64,000 bases of DNA from Isoetes taiwanensis (lineage: Eukaryota; Streptophyta; Lycopodiopsida; Isoetales; Isoetaceae): NCBI GenBank assembly GCA_021234155.1, contig JAJEKV010000031.1, forward strand, positions 5,470,748-5,534,747. Direction: 5' to 3'. Within the stretch, counting starts at the first letter, position 1. Every line of letters begins with the position of its first letter. Positions 36,164 through 45,324 of the stretch are shown here, one piece after another. Under the pieces are notes generated by a model that saw only the letters and a program-made list of their open reading frames with translations, made no database searches and was not told the DNA's origin. The translations under genes were made by a program, and so were the position numbers.

Positions 36164-36447
36164 GGAGTGGCTTGTTCAAGGGCGGGTGGCTCCACCTAGA
36201 GTGGGAGGACCATGTACCGGGTTCAAGTCCACTTCACTATGATCATATATTTTTCCTAGGTTAAGGAGTGGCTTGTTCAAGGCACACGGGCGGCTCCACC
36301 TAGAGTGGAGAGGGCCACGTGCAGGGTTCAAGTCCATGACCACTTGTTATTTTTAGGTTTAAAATAAAATTGTAGTGGCTTGTTCAAGGGCACTGGAGGG
36401 CTCCACACACAGTGGAGACGCGACCGTGTGTTCGGGTCCAAGTCGAC
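36164..36447 (+). repeat. Three tRNA-like tandem units
   Basis: Units at 36164-36232, 36265-36337 and 36373-36447 share GAGTGGCTTGTTCAAGG, GGCTCCACCTAGAGTGG and, in the first two, GGGTTCAAGTCC, which fits the Pol III B-box consensus GGTTCRANTCC. The upstream TGGCTTGTTCAAGG is only a weak A-box. The third unit has a broken B-box (GGGTCCAAGTCG). They could be SINE- or tRNA-derived. No complete cloverleaf could be drawn. Confidence 0.55.
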
Positions 36448-36529
36448 TTTTCTTGTAATTCTTAGGTAGAGGTGGCCAAATCTAGCTTATAACCTAAAAG
36501 CGTATGTTAGCCAACTCTAGCTTTTAATC

Positions 36530-36950
36530 GACTAATCCAGTTGGAAGGGGCTCATTTCGATGATGGGGAGCCGCTTGAAAAGAAGGTACATGACCTAGTC
36601 ATAGTCTTATTTTTATTCTTTTGTTTTGTGTTAATCTATCGATTTATAGAAAAGGCAAAGAGTGATTGCAAAATTGAAGTCAAATGCCAAAAATTGGGAG
36701 GCGATTGGTCAAAGGTCCCTAAACCACTTAATCATCCATAAGGAAGATATCAAGGTATTTGTTATTTGTTGCCATTCGTTCAATTCGAAATAAGACATTT
36801 AACTTGTCATGTTGTATTCCTTGCAATCGGATCACTTTCGAGCGATGCAAAGGATTCCAAAAAAACATCGCCTCCGGACCGCCAAGGCAACTTCAAGCAA
36901 ACCAATTCCGTCTCACTTGGGTTCCGGCGGCCTAAAAAGCTTTTTACATA
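36530..36950 (+). pseudogene. Exon-like scraps inside the CACTA element
   Basis: An open segment at 36541-36738 reads MEGAHFDDGEPLEKKVHDL and later DCKIEVKCQKLGGDWSKVPK; another at 36766-36948 reads DSKKTSPPDRQGNFKQ. Codon-like but unassigned. They may be captured host sequence or the remains of an element-encoded protein. Confidence 0.25.
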
Positions 36951-37130
36951 GATTCGTAAATGCTATAAACTCTTAGTTCACGTTAACTTTCAATGTCATT
37001 GTCTAATATTGGTCGTATTGTTATAGAATTGGCTATACGGGTTTTCCCCTAACAGGGAACACGTAGAGATAGCCACTACTCGCCTCTTGCCTCTTGTATA
37101 TGATATTGTAACTAACTATTACAATTCTTT

Positions 37131-37212
37131 CCTTTTTTTTAAAAAATTTTTTTTAATTTTTTTTAATTTTTTTTTTTTTAATTTTTTTTTAATTTTTTTT
37201 TTATTTTTTTTC
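37131..37212. repeat. Poly-T / A-T homopolymer tract
   Basis: Runs of T interrupted by AA immediately before the CpG-dense right end of the CACTA element. Confidence 0.9.
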
Positions 37213-37462
37213 GTCCACCCGCCGCCACGACGCGACGCGTCCGCGTGCACGCGACGCCCCGCGGCGACGCCCCGAGTCACGTCTAAGTCTCGTCTGCGCG
37301 ACGCCCGAAGCGACGATACCGACGTCCGATGCGACGCGACGCCGCATGCGCGGCGATGTCGAACGGCGTCGTGGGGCGTCTGCGGCGACGCCGTCGGGCG
37401 TCGCATAGAGGCGTCGCTTCGCCGCGCTATAGACGTCGCTAAATGACCCTTTTCTTGTTGTG
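37213..37462. repeat. CACTA right terminal and CpG-dense subterminal region
   Basis: Dense GCGACG/CGTCGC repeats (37213-37445) followed by the terminal inverted repeat 37433-37462. Both strands are open for long distances only because of composition. Confidence 0.88.
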
Positions 37463-37779
37463 ATTATTTTGTTTGTTGAGAAACCTCTTATGTATTTTCA
37501 TTGTCTAACCTGTTTTGGCACTTTAAATATTGCAGGAATCAGGTCTCTTTGGACCATCTGGTTATTTGTTCTAGCATAGTTATGGGGGGCTCCAGACACA
37601 CCGGTAAACACAAAATTTATTTGAAAAAATACATCATTCTTCTTGAAGATTATGTGTTGTGATGTTCAAGGACATGTTCGGTTATGGTTTACACTAGAAA
37701 CAAAACTCCCATCCCATTTGTCCCTCTTGCTTACACACCCCCAAAGAGAAGGCGGGAGAAGCACTCAGGTTCACTATAG

Positions 37780-38101
37780 GTATCAATAGGTGACACAAAC
37801 AGTATAAACCCAGGAAAAGCATTCACCGATTTAGCAATGGGAAAAGATACAGAAAGTCCAATGGTAGAGAAAGGCCTAGTAAATGATGTCCAGGATATGA
37901 CTGCCGCTGATCCAGAATTTGCCCAGGTATGTCGCTGTTTCATTAGATCATTTTCCTTCTCTGCTTACGAAATATGTAACCATGAAATTTGTGTAGGTTT
38001 TCGCTCACGAGATGGTTGCTGACATAATGAGTAAATGTCGCATCGAGAGAGGATCAGAACCTCCCAAGATACCTCTTTGTCGTATCTTGCGGAATCTTTA
38101 G
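37780..38101 (+). CDS. Two adjoining exons of an unidentified gene
   Basis: 37780-37926 is preceded by TATAG, ends CAG/GTATGT, is 49 codons in phase 0 and reads PGKAFTDLAMGKDTESPMVE and VQDMTAADPEFAQ. 37997-38101 follows GTGTAG, continues in the same phase as VFAHEMVADIMSKC and GSEPPKIPLCRILRNL, and ends in TAG. The clean phase match supports a real, perhaps functional, 3' end. The PIF/Harbinger-like element begins 30 bp after the stop. I do not recognise the product. An open exon-like segment just beyond that element (43015-43115: FSKRESPVQKERRRR, then TGA) may belong to the same transcription unit. Confidence 0.4.
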
Positions 38102-38199
38102 CAATTATGGTAGTACTACTTATCCTTTTTAGGGCCATTCCACACTGGCCGTTATGTTAGGTTAAATTTTTAATCTAACGGATGCTCCTTTATGTTAAG

Positions 38200-38450
38200 A
38201 TAATCTAACTACAAGATTTCACTTCACACTTTCGATTAGATTAAAAATTAGCATAACAGAAACCGTTAACAAAAGACTTCACACTGGATGGTATCGTTAG
38301 GTTATGTTACACCTAACCTAACGGAAACCGTTACAAAATACTTCACACTGCACGATACCATTAGGTTATGTTACACCTAACCTAACGAAAACCGTTATAA
38401 AGCACTTCACACTATATGACTACATGACGTCGTTAAGTTACATTAATAAC
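38200..38450. repeat. Subterminal repeats of the TIR element
   Basis: About three imperfect ~65-70-bp repeats containing ACTTCACACT, GTTAGGTTATGTTACACC and TAACCTAACGGAAACCGTTA. The ACTTCACACTG core repeats the terminal motif. The other end (42780-42975) has analogous CCGTTA/TAACGG sites in less regular form. Such arrays are typical transposase-binding regions. Confidence 0.8.
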
Positions 38451-38929
38451 ATAAAAGAGAAGAGAGAAGAAATTCCAGACATATAGCGAGTCAACTTCTC
38501 TACTTTCACCAATAATATCCAAGAATACCAATTGAGTTGTTTTCAAGAAAAGTATTGTTTTGAAATCTTAAATCGGAATGGAGTTCAGTTCCCGAGGTCT
38601 ACATTTTGGGAAACAAAAGCACTTGCATTTACAATGCCACATGTAGGCCTTATTAGAATCTAACTAATGTTCACAGCTACTTTTGTTTTTTTTTTACACC
38701 ACATGGTATGTTCTTGTCTACAACCTACCCATACTGTAATGAAGCATTTGACTTCACCAAACACAGGTGCCCCTAAGTAAGGCTTATAGAACAAGTTTGT
38801 TGGAAAAATGGCTCACATTACAGATCATGATGAATAAACAGGACATCATCCTTATCTGTTTTTCACATTCATGGTATGTATATGATCACATTAAATGATT
38901 TGTGAGCTTTCTTTCATCAGGCTCCTGCA

Positions 38930-39190
38930 CAATTTATCTTCCATGGTTTTCTTTACAAAAGCCATGGTAGGCCTACTTTCCCTACTCATGTCCACACAGG
39001 CCAATGCAAACAAAGCAACAAATTCATCATGGTCACTTGACCTTTTAATGCGGGATCACTTTCGGGGAGGCTCAAGTTCTGTTCCTGCTTCACAAATTTT
39101 CTCCTCGCCCAACCAACCAGCAATATTTCTTCTTCACTCCGGGCAACGAGAGCTGTTGGATAGGCATATTCACCCCTTATTCCTTAATCG
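38930..39190 (-). pseudogene. Receptor-like kinase C-terminal fragment
   Basis: On the minus strand the segment reads GEYAYPTALVA, EEEILLVGWARRKFVKQEQ and SLPESDPALKG and then, after a frameshift near 39040, DEFVALFALACVDMSRESRP. The CVD...SRPTM arrangement is the conserved end of the protein kinase C-lobe in plant receptor-like kinases. It may derive from the same source gene as the N-lobe piece at 41990-42091, with the lipase exons lying between them. Confidence 0.7.
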
Positions 39191-39442
39191 ACACCGTACG
39201 TAAAGTTCCTCGTTTGTGGGGTATGCAAGTACAAAATTTGCTATACTGTATAACAAGATTCGCAAAATACTATAAGATTTCAAGCGGAATACTATATGAT
39301 GTTGATTTAAATGCGTGCAAAATACAATTATGAGGGCTCTCACGCCTGCCCACGTCACCCCCGTGTGAATATGCACCCAAACCAAAGGGGGTTTAAGGGG
39401 ATTTTAATTTAAATGTGTTGGACCCAATGGTTGTGTTAATTA

Positions 39443-39510
39443 ATGTCAATGGTAGTTATGTGTTGGTTGTTAATGTCAATGGTTGTTATGTGTTGGTTGT
39501 TATGTGTTGG
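39443..39510. repeat. TGTTGGTTGTTA-type minisatellite
   Basis: Overlapping copies of AATGTCAATGGTTGTTATGT and TGTTGGTTGTTA. Confidence 0.75.
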
Positions 39511-39625
39511 GGATTTAATTTTTATATGTTGGATGTTAATGGTTTGTGTTGCAAAAAATTTTTTGGGCCCTTCGGGGGCCTTAGGGGACGATCACCTCCC
39601 AGGGTGTGACAAAATTTTAGAATTC

Positions 39626-39653
39626 AAAAAAAAAAAAAAAAAAAAAAAAAAAA
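39626..39653 (+). repeat. 28-base poly(A) tract
   Basis: Follows GGTGTGACAAAATTTTAGAA and TTC. It may mark the 3' end of a retrotransposed sequence lying upstream on the + strand (about 39540-39625), though no matching target duplication was found. Confidence 0.6.
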
Positions 39654-40051
39654 CTAGAATTCATTTGAGGCTTTAATCACCTGTAGCTTTTGAATTTCAT
39701 CACAATAAAACAAATAGAACATAAGTAAAAGTTACCATAAAGATAGAGCAGATTGATCCCATTATTCGAAAGTCATAAAGTTTGCAACACCCATACACAA
39801 ACATTTTTCAACCTGGAATTTAACAAATACAGCCTTTGGCCTCCATGGATTCTTGTGGTGGGAAACCAAAGTGGGAAATTTTCTCGCTTGTTAGCACAAA
39901 GATCTAGAAGCCTTGGAATTTGCTTAATAAGCGCCTCAAAATCTAAAAATGCATGGCAATTTTTGCAAGCTTCATTTGGAATGAGCCATAAAACAATATC
40001 CAATAGCACAATCCTCTGTAATAATCGGTGGTAGGATGTGAAAGTCTACCA

Positions 40052-40463
40052 AACCCGCCGAAAAATTGCTGTTTTAGCATAGATAACTACTTAACCAAAC
40101 ATATCTATATTATACATTATCAAAAAGATCTCGGAGAGAGCTTTCCAACGCAATAAAAATAATCTGAAACAGAGCTCTGGATCAAAAGTTATGATAAGAA
40201 ATGTGTTGCCGGTGGGGAAACTGCACTAAATGTTCCCTTCAAGCCCTTCATGTGCCCAACCCGGCCGAAAAATTGCTGTTTTAGCATAGATAACTTAACC
40301 AAACATATCCATATTGTACATTATCAAAAGATCTGGGAGAGAGCTTTCCAACATAATAAAAATCATCTCAAAACAGAGCTCGGATCAAAAGTTATGATAA
40401 GAAATGTGTTGCCGGCGGGGAAACTGCACTACATGTGCCCTTCAAGCCCTTCATGCGCCCTTC
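40052..40463. repeat. ~206-bp tandem duplication (2 copies)
   Basis: 40052-40257 and 40258-40463 share CCGAAAAATTGCTGTTTTAG, GAGAGAGCTTTCCAAC and AGTTATGATAAGAAATGTGT. They differ by small indels and substitutions. Confidence 0.88.
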
Positions 40464-40475
40464 AAGCCCTTCATG

Positions 40476-40600
40476 TGCCCATTATGCACCACACACACAA
40501 AAAGAGGGCTTTTGTTGTGAGCCATTGGTTGTTGACCATTATGCACCACACGCACAAAAAAAAAGACTTTTGTTGTGAGCCATTGGTTGTTGACCATTGA
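40476..40600. repeat. ~59-bp tandem duplication
   Basis: ATTATGCACCACACACACAA and CTTTTGTTGTGAGCCATTGG occur twice in succession, with slight differences, next to a smaller repeat of CCCTTCAAGCCCTTCATG. Confidence 0.85.
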
Positions 40601-40858
40601 AAAAAAAAGGCTAAAATCAATGGCTCAGAAATGGTGCACTCTAGATGTACGCATTAGTACATCCATTTGAATACATCACGAAATCATAGGAAAACCTTAG
40701 TGAAAAGCGTACAAAAACACAAAGAAAACCCCCTGTTATTATGCTACATATTCATCATCATCTGCAACTTGATGCATCCGGGCTTTCTTTCGGCAACCTG
40801 GTTAGTAACAGTAAGTTCTAAGAATACTACTTTATTTAGATAAAGACTGGTCTAGTAC

Positions 40859-41563
40859 CTGCAAGACAACATTATGGATGAAAGATGCTTGTTCTGCAAT
40901 CCTTTTATCTACACACGGTGGACAACCATAACCCCAACATGTGATTCTTGAAGCAGGAATTCCTAGTCTTGTCATTGAACTACTACTCCCTGCATCCGGA
41001 ACCTCACGCAGAAGCATGCTAAGCAATGCAGCCGTCCCTCCTCCAAGGGAGTGCCCAACAATAACAAGTCCATAACCCTGCAGAATATTGAAAAGAAACA
41101 TTCGAGTAAAGGGAACAATGGAAACTGCAGGATGACTAATTGATCAAAGCATGTGCTTTTAAAGCACGTAACATTCATTCCAGATGCGTTAGATAACCAT
41201 TTTCATTAACATGACCTAGCCCCTCTTAGCACAAACTACCATCATGCATGTTCCATTCCACTAAATATGGCATTTTATTACATAACATTTCCCAAGAATG
41301 TTAGAGCTGCAGGACCTGTTAGCACAACATATGAGACATCTAAAACCTCATCTTTTCCCTTTTTCTTTCCGAGCAAACATACGTCATTTTCACAATATAC
41401 CTATTGCAACCACACGGATCTATCATTTTAGCAAAAACCATTGGCAAAATCATGTTGCCTTATAAATAGCTTTACCGCATTTGTTGCAAGCAACTTTTGC
41501 AATTCGTGTAGTTCATTATCCATCAGCCACCTTGCGGCCGCCAACATTCCAGAATGCGCATAA
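40859..41563 (-). pseudogene. Class 3 lipase (diacylglycerol-lipase-like) exon pair
   Basis: Exon 41563-41476 (minus) starts after TTTTCAG, reads GYAHSGMLAAARW and LQKLLATNA, and ends before GTAAAGC. Exon 41077-40859 starts after CTGCAG, reads GYGLVIVGHSLGGGTAALLS and later PASRITCWGYGCPPCVDK, and ends CAG/GTACTAG. GHSLGG is the nucleophile elbow (catalytic Ser) of alpha/beta-hydrolase lipase_3 enzymes such as the plant DAGL-like lipases. Phases match across the 398-bp intron and neither exon has a lesion, so this fragment was captured with its intron. Flanking exons for the rest of the lipase are absent. Confidence 0.85.
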
Positions 41564-41989
41564 CTGAAAATGAATAATGGATCTTATTTGGCATCAAAGT
41601 TAAATGCCCAAGAACCTTACACAAAGTCACTCACAGAGACTAAAGAGATAACGGCAGAAGGTCGATAATGGACAATAAGAAGATAACCTTTGATTCAGTT
41701 ATACATCAACACTATGCTAGTCATTAGACATCCTATTCTTTTGCATAGCTCTGTTTTCTTACAAGAATAGAATCAAAAGCTCCCTTTCAAAAAATAATAT
41801 TGTTCAGTGTACTACTTCAGCAGCTCAATGCAATTTAGCAACTTGGTTAATTTGGATACACTGAACGTGAAAGGAACATAACTTATGCTGTTCTGTGGCA
41901 GTTTTATCTTTGAATCCCATCATGCAGAATGGTATGAGATAGTGTTGATTTCATCATACATAACTAAAAGAAGAATTTAATAATAACAA

Positions 41990-42091
41990 CTTGCCTTTTT
42001 CTTCGCAGAAGCCTCTGAAATCTACAACATGTCTGTGATGAATGCGCTCCAAAATTTGGACCTCTTCAGAAAGACCTTGGAAGAAACTCTG
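41990..42091 (-). pseudogene. Receptor-like kinase N-lobe fragment
   Basis: The minus strand reads FFQGLSEEVQILERIHH followed by RHVVDFRGFCEEKG. This is the alpha-C helix to hinge region (subdomains III-V) of plant receptor-like kinases, where the usual text is E..LL..HHRHLV.L.GYCEE. It abuts the NRT2 fragment with only about 11 bases between. Confidence 0.75.
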
Positions 42092-42102
42092 CAATGCCAC
42101 TA

Positions 42103-42225
42103 TGCCACTATGCCTGCAATGCACAGAGAGAGGCCAAACCAATCATAAAAATATTCTGCTATAATGTTGTCTACTGTAAGTTCTACTCCAAAGCTGTATC
42201 CATATAGGAGGGCCATGATCCAGCT
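42103..42225 (-). pseudogene. NRT2 high-affinity nitrate transporter fragment
   Basis: The minus strand reads [20 protein letters not shown] followed by [15 protein letters not shown] and AGIVA. The GVELT-DN-IAEYFYD-F block is characteristic of the NRT2 family (MFS nitrate/nitrite porters of the plasma membrane), just after the central loop. Only about 41 residues are present, and the sequence runs into kinase-derived text. It is a captured piece and not a working transporter. Confidence 0.8.
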
Positions 42226-42621
42226 ACTTGTGGCAGCAATCTCACTGTTAACTATACCATTTGTTGGGGCACATGTACCTGTACCTGTACTATTTGTGGC
42301 ATCTGACATATTGCTGCATGGCATAAACATCTAGTATAAACATCTAGTAAAATGGAAGATTGCCATAATGTATATTCTATGAAGATAAATGAAAATACTG
42401 CAATGTGAGCAATGTGAATGAAATATAGATTCTAAAATAAATGGTGGACAAAAAGGAAGTAGATAAAACCCTACTGAAAACAATCCAGAAAAAAGATATT
42501 TGATACAAAATGGTAGACAACAGAAGATATGAAATGAAATGATACTTCAAAACCTACTGAAAATAATCCAGAAAACAATCTTTGATATGCATAGAAACGA
42601 TTGCTTACCTTTAAAAAGCTA

Positions 42622-42750
42622 TTTGCACTTTGGAAAATCGGATGCAAGCTTCAAAAGCTCCAAACTAGAACCACCTGGTGTCGGCTGGGATCCGGAAGAC
42701 GCGATTTGCCGCCTTCGATCATCCGTAACGGCGCTTAAGGGGTGCTCCAT
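42622..42750 (-). CDS. Possible first exon of a chimeric transcript in the TIR element
   Basis: Starts at ATG 42750 (minus) close to the right terminal repeat and reads MEHPLSAVTDDRRRQIASSG, then TPGGSSLELLKLASDFPKCK, before TAG at 42619-42621. A GTAAGC donor lies just beyond the stop. Its position at the 5' side of the minus-strand gene pieces makes it a candidate start for a chimeric gene. The source family is not recognised. Confidence 0.3.
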
Positions 42751-43152
42751 GGCAGGGGTTAACTTACGACGTGAATTTTTAGAGTCCGTTAACTGCTGTT
42801 AAAACTTAACCTAACATAATGTTAGTATGAAGCACAGTTAAAGGGCACCGTTAAGCTAACTGAACCGTTATTTCTTAACCCCCTCCTAACTTAACGGCAT
42901 GTCTTAACGGCAGCTGTGTGAACCCCAGATAGCTAACTTTTTCTAACGTAACGGATTTTAACCCCCCAGTGTGAAGTGGCCCTTAACGTATCAGCATTCT
43001 TCCTGTGTATGCAGAATCAATAGCTTCAGTTTTCTCAAAAAGGGAATCTCCAGTTCAGAAAGAAAGAAGACGTAGACGTTGTCTACTTGTAGATGACGAG
43101 TGTGTAGAAGGATGAGGACTTCATGTCGTCTAGGTTTTCATAACATTATTAT

Positions 43153-43288
43153 GGATTATAGTATCTTGTCTTCCATAGTTCACTTCAAACTATTTCTTTT
43201 AAACTACTTCTACATACTTTGGATTATAGTATTTTGTCTTCCATAGTTCACTTCAAACTATTTCTTTTAAACTACTTCTACATACTTT
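43153..43288. repeat. 68-bp tandem duplication
   Basis: 43153-43220 and 43221-43288 begin GGATTATAGTAT and contain CATAGTTCACTTCAAACTAT; one substitution seen. Confidence 0.92.
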
Positions 43289-43299
43289 AATGCAGTATT

Positions 43300-44360
43300 A
43301 TTTGCTATAGTATGGAGTCTTCAATTGCATCTTCTACACCTCAAAACCAATGGCAAAAGCAGAATTTGATGTGACAATCTAAAAAAACCCTCTAAACCCT
43401 TCCAAAAAAAACCCTCCAAAAATTCGCACTCGGTAATCATGGCTTCAAAATCAACATAGACTGCACCATCTATGACTTGGTGGTTTTAGGAGAATTTAGT
43501 GTGCCACATCTTTATCTTTGTTGCTACATGATGTATAATTGATGTAGTGGTTGTTAGCTACAGAATCACAATTTCCATATCATGTTTGACTTGAGGGTAA
43601 CTGTATTCAAAAATTTGTTCAAGGACTTATATGAGAGGATGCCACACTGTAGATACATTAGTCTTCTTAAGGTAAAAGTTTTTACCATTATATGACTATA
43701 AGATCGATTATACAATGAATGCTTCTGCTATGATAATGAGTGTGTGCAGCATTATGAGTGTTGTATATCGTAAGGAATGCTTCTGCAAATAAAGTTTCGT
43801 TCTTGATATCTACCTGTATTTTCTCCTAGATATTGTCACACAACAAAACACATTAATGTGCTTTTTATGATTGCATAAGCTGCAAACATTATCTGGCTTA
43901 TTATATTTACTAGATTTTGTAAAGGAGACAGTGGATTTTGTTGGTTGTACTTGACCTGTCTGCATGGACTGAAATCTTTACAAGTAAAAGATCACAAAAG
44001 GGGCAGGATGAAGTTGCAAAAGATTGGCTTGATTTGTTTTTCATTTGGTCTTCTAAAAAACTTCTTAGGATATTTAATCTATATTTCCTTCTGCTAATTG
44101 CCGTCCCTTTTCCTTTCTTATAAATTAACCTTGGAAAATTGTTAAGTCAAAAGCAATAATTTGAAATAGAATGTGATAAGAATAAATGTTATGCATTCTC
44201 CCACTTTTTGTTTTGTCTACAGTCAATTACATGCAGTTAAGCGTTGACATTACGTTAGGAAATTATTAAAGCGCATGCTTGCTAAAGTGGATGCTTACCT
44301 CCATTAGAGCGTGTCATTGTTGGAATCTTTGAAACGTCGAGACGAAATTCTATCCTTCAA
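43300..44360. other. No recognisable gene
   Basis: AT-rich. One exon-like segment ends in AAG/GTAAAA near 43671 (FKNLFKDLYERMPHCRYISL) but is unassigned. Confidence 0.4.
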
Positions 44361-45324
44361 ATGCAAAGTTAATACAATGACGATACTGTCATTAGACAAT
44401 TTCAATAACAAAAATATTTACATAAGCAAATCATGACCATCCTTGCAAGCATCAACCTATGATGTTCTCAGAAGTTGCACATATATGGACATTAAAGGCC
44501 AAGTGAAAATATAAGACATGACATTAAAATGTTTTTGGGGGAGGGTGCCCATCGGTGATATGCCATTTCTGGCCAAAAGCAAAATTTTGAAATGTTTTAC
44601 AATTTTTCCGACAAAGGTTTTTGGATTTTATTTTGGGCTAGGGTTTGAGCCGTTTTTGAAAGATGGTACTAAAGATTGAGTTGTTTTGAAGGATGGTATT
44701 GTAATGCTCGCTCCAAAATAGTTGATTATCCATCTCCATTCAAAAATGCAAAGACGATTCTCAAGCCGAAGGGCCGATTTTCAAGCAAGCTATACTTCTT
44801 AATAAGAACCAAGATGAAAATTTGTATTTTTCATATCTGTACCTATCTTTTAATAATGTACTTACTAAGCGCGAAATTTAGAGCATAAAGTTTGGGTATA
44901 TCTTCCCAAATTTTCTAGATTAGAGAAACGTTTACTTGGCCCCCACATTCCTTATAAAGCAATGTTTAAACGCAAAGTTAATACATTAATGATACTGTAA
45001 TTAGACAATTTCAACAACAGAAATATTTGCATAAGCAAATCATGTCCATTCTTGCAAGCCCTAAACATGTGATGTTCTCAGAAAGTTGCACATTTATGGA
45101 CGTTAAATGCCAAGTGAAAACACAAAGACAAGACTTTCGCGTGGCAACGTAAATTTAATTGCCTCCCGCATTCCATATAAAACATTATTTTCTCTTTTGA
45201 AATCTATAAACACAAAGTTTGATAATGTCATTATAAAATTCAATAACAAAATGATAACGTTAAAGACCGAGCAAAAACACATGCTAGGACATTAGCCCGG
45301 CAACGCCGGGCACACGTTTACTAG
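44361..45324 (+). mobile_element. Helitron-like element, 3' part with internal direct repeats
   Basis: The 3' end is textbook: a 7-bp perfect stem GCCCGGC / GCCGGGC with loop AAC (45295-45311), then ACACGTTTA and CTAG at 45321-45324 followed by T. Inside, 44361-44512 and about 44970-45120 are diverged direct repeats (GCAAAGTTAATACA, TTAGACAATTTCAA, GATGTTCTCAGAA). Part of the body resembles 5960-6272. No Rep-helicase is visible; non-autonomous. The 5' end is undefined. Confidence 0.7.
45295..45324 (+). other. Helitron 3' hairpin and CTAG terminus
   Basis: Stem-loop GCCCGGC-AAC-GCCGGGC, nine bases, then CTAG. It is joined directly to the first base of duplicated unit B. Confidence 0.8.

Larger units (their letters stand above)
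28498..37462. mobile_element. CACTA (CMC/EnSpm)-type element without transposase
   Basis: The left end reads CACAACAAGAGAATGGACAT and continues TTAGCGACGT. The reverse complement of the right end reads CACAACAAGAAAAGGGTCAT and continues TTAGCGACGT: 27 of 30 bases match. Both ends are flanked by a 3-bp duplication ATT (28495-28497 and 37463-37465). A CAC start, TTTAGCGACG just inside it, a 3-bp duplication and repetitive CpG-rich subterminal DNA are CACTA hallmarks; the fourth base is A rather than T. No TNPD-like transposase is visible. The interior is mostly a satellite array, a pyrimidine tract, three tRNA-like repeats and a few exon-like scraps. It is presumably non-autonomous. Orientation is unknown. 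Confidence 0.88.
38132..42982. mobile_element. PIF/Harbinger-like TIR element with captured gene fragments (Pack-type)
   Basis: The left end is GGGCCATTCCACACTGG and the reverse complement of the right end is GGGCCACTTCACACTGG (15/17 match). TTA flanks both sides (38129-38131 and 42983-42985). A TTA duplication with a GGG start fits PIF/Harbinger; no DDE transposase or Myb-like protein is visible. Both ends carry subterminal repeats rich in CCGTTA/TAACGG. The 4.85-kb interior contains, all on the minus strand, a possible first exon, an NRT2 piece, a kinase N-lobe piece, two lipase exons and a kinase C-terminal piece. This is the structure of a gene-capturing TIR element, although sequential nested insertions cannot be excluded. 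Confidence 0.75.
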
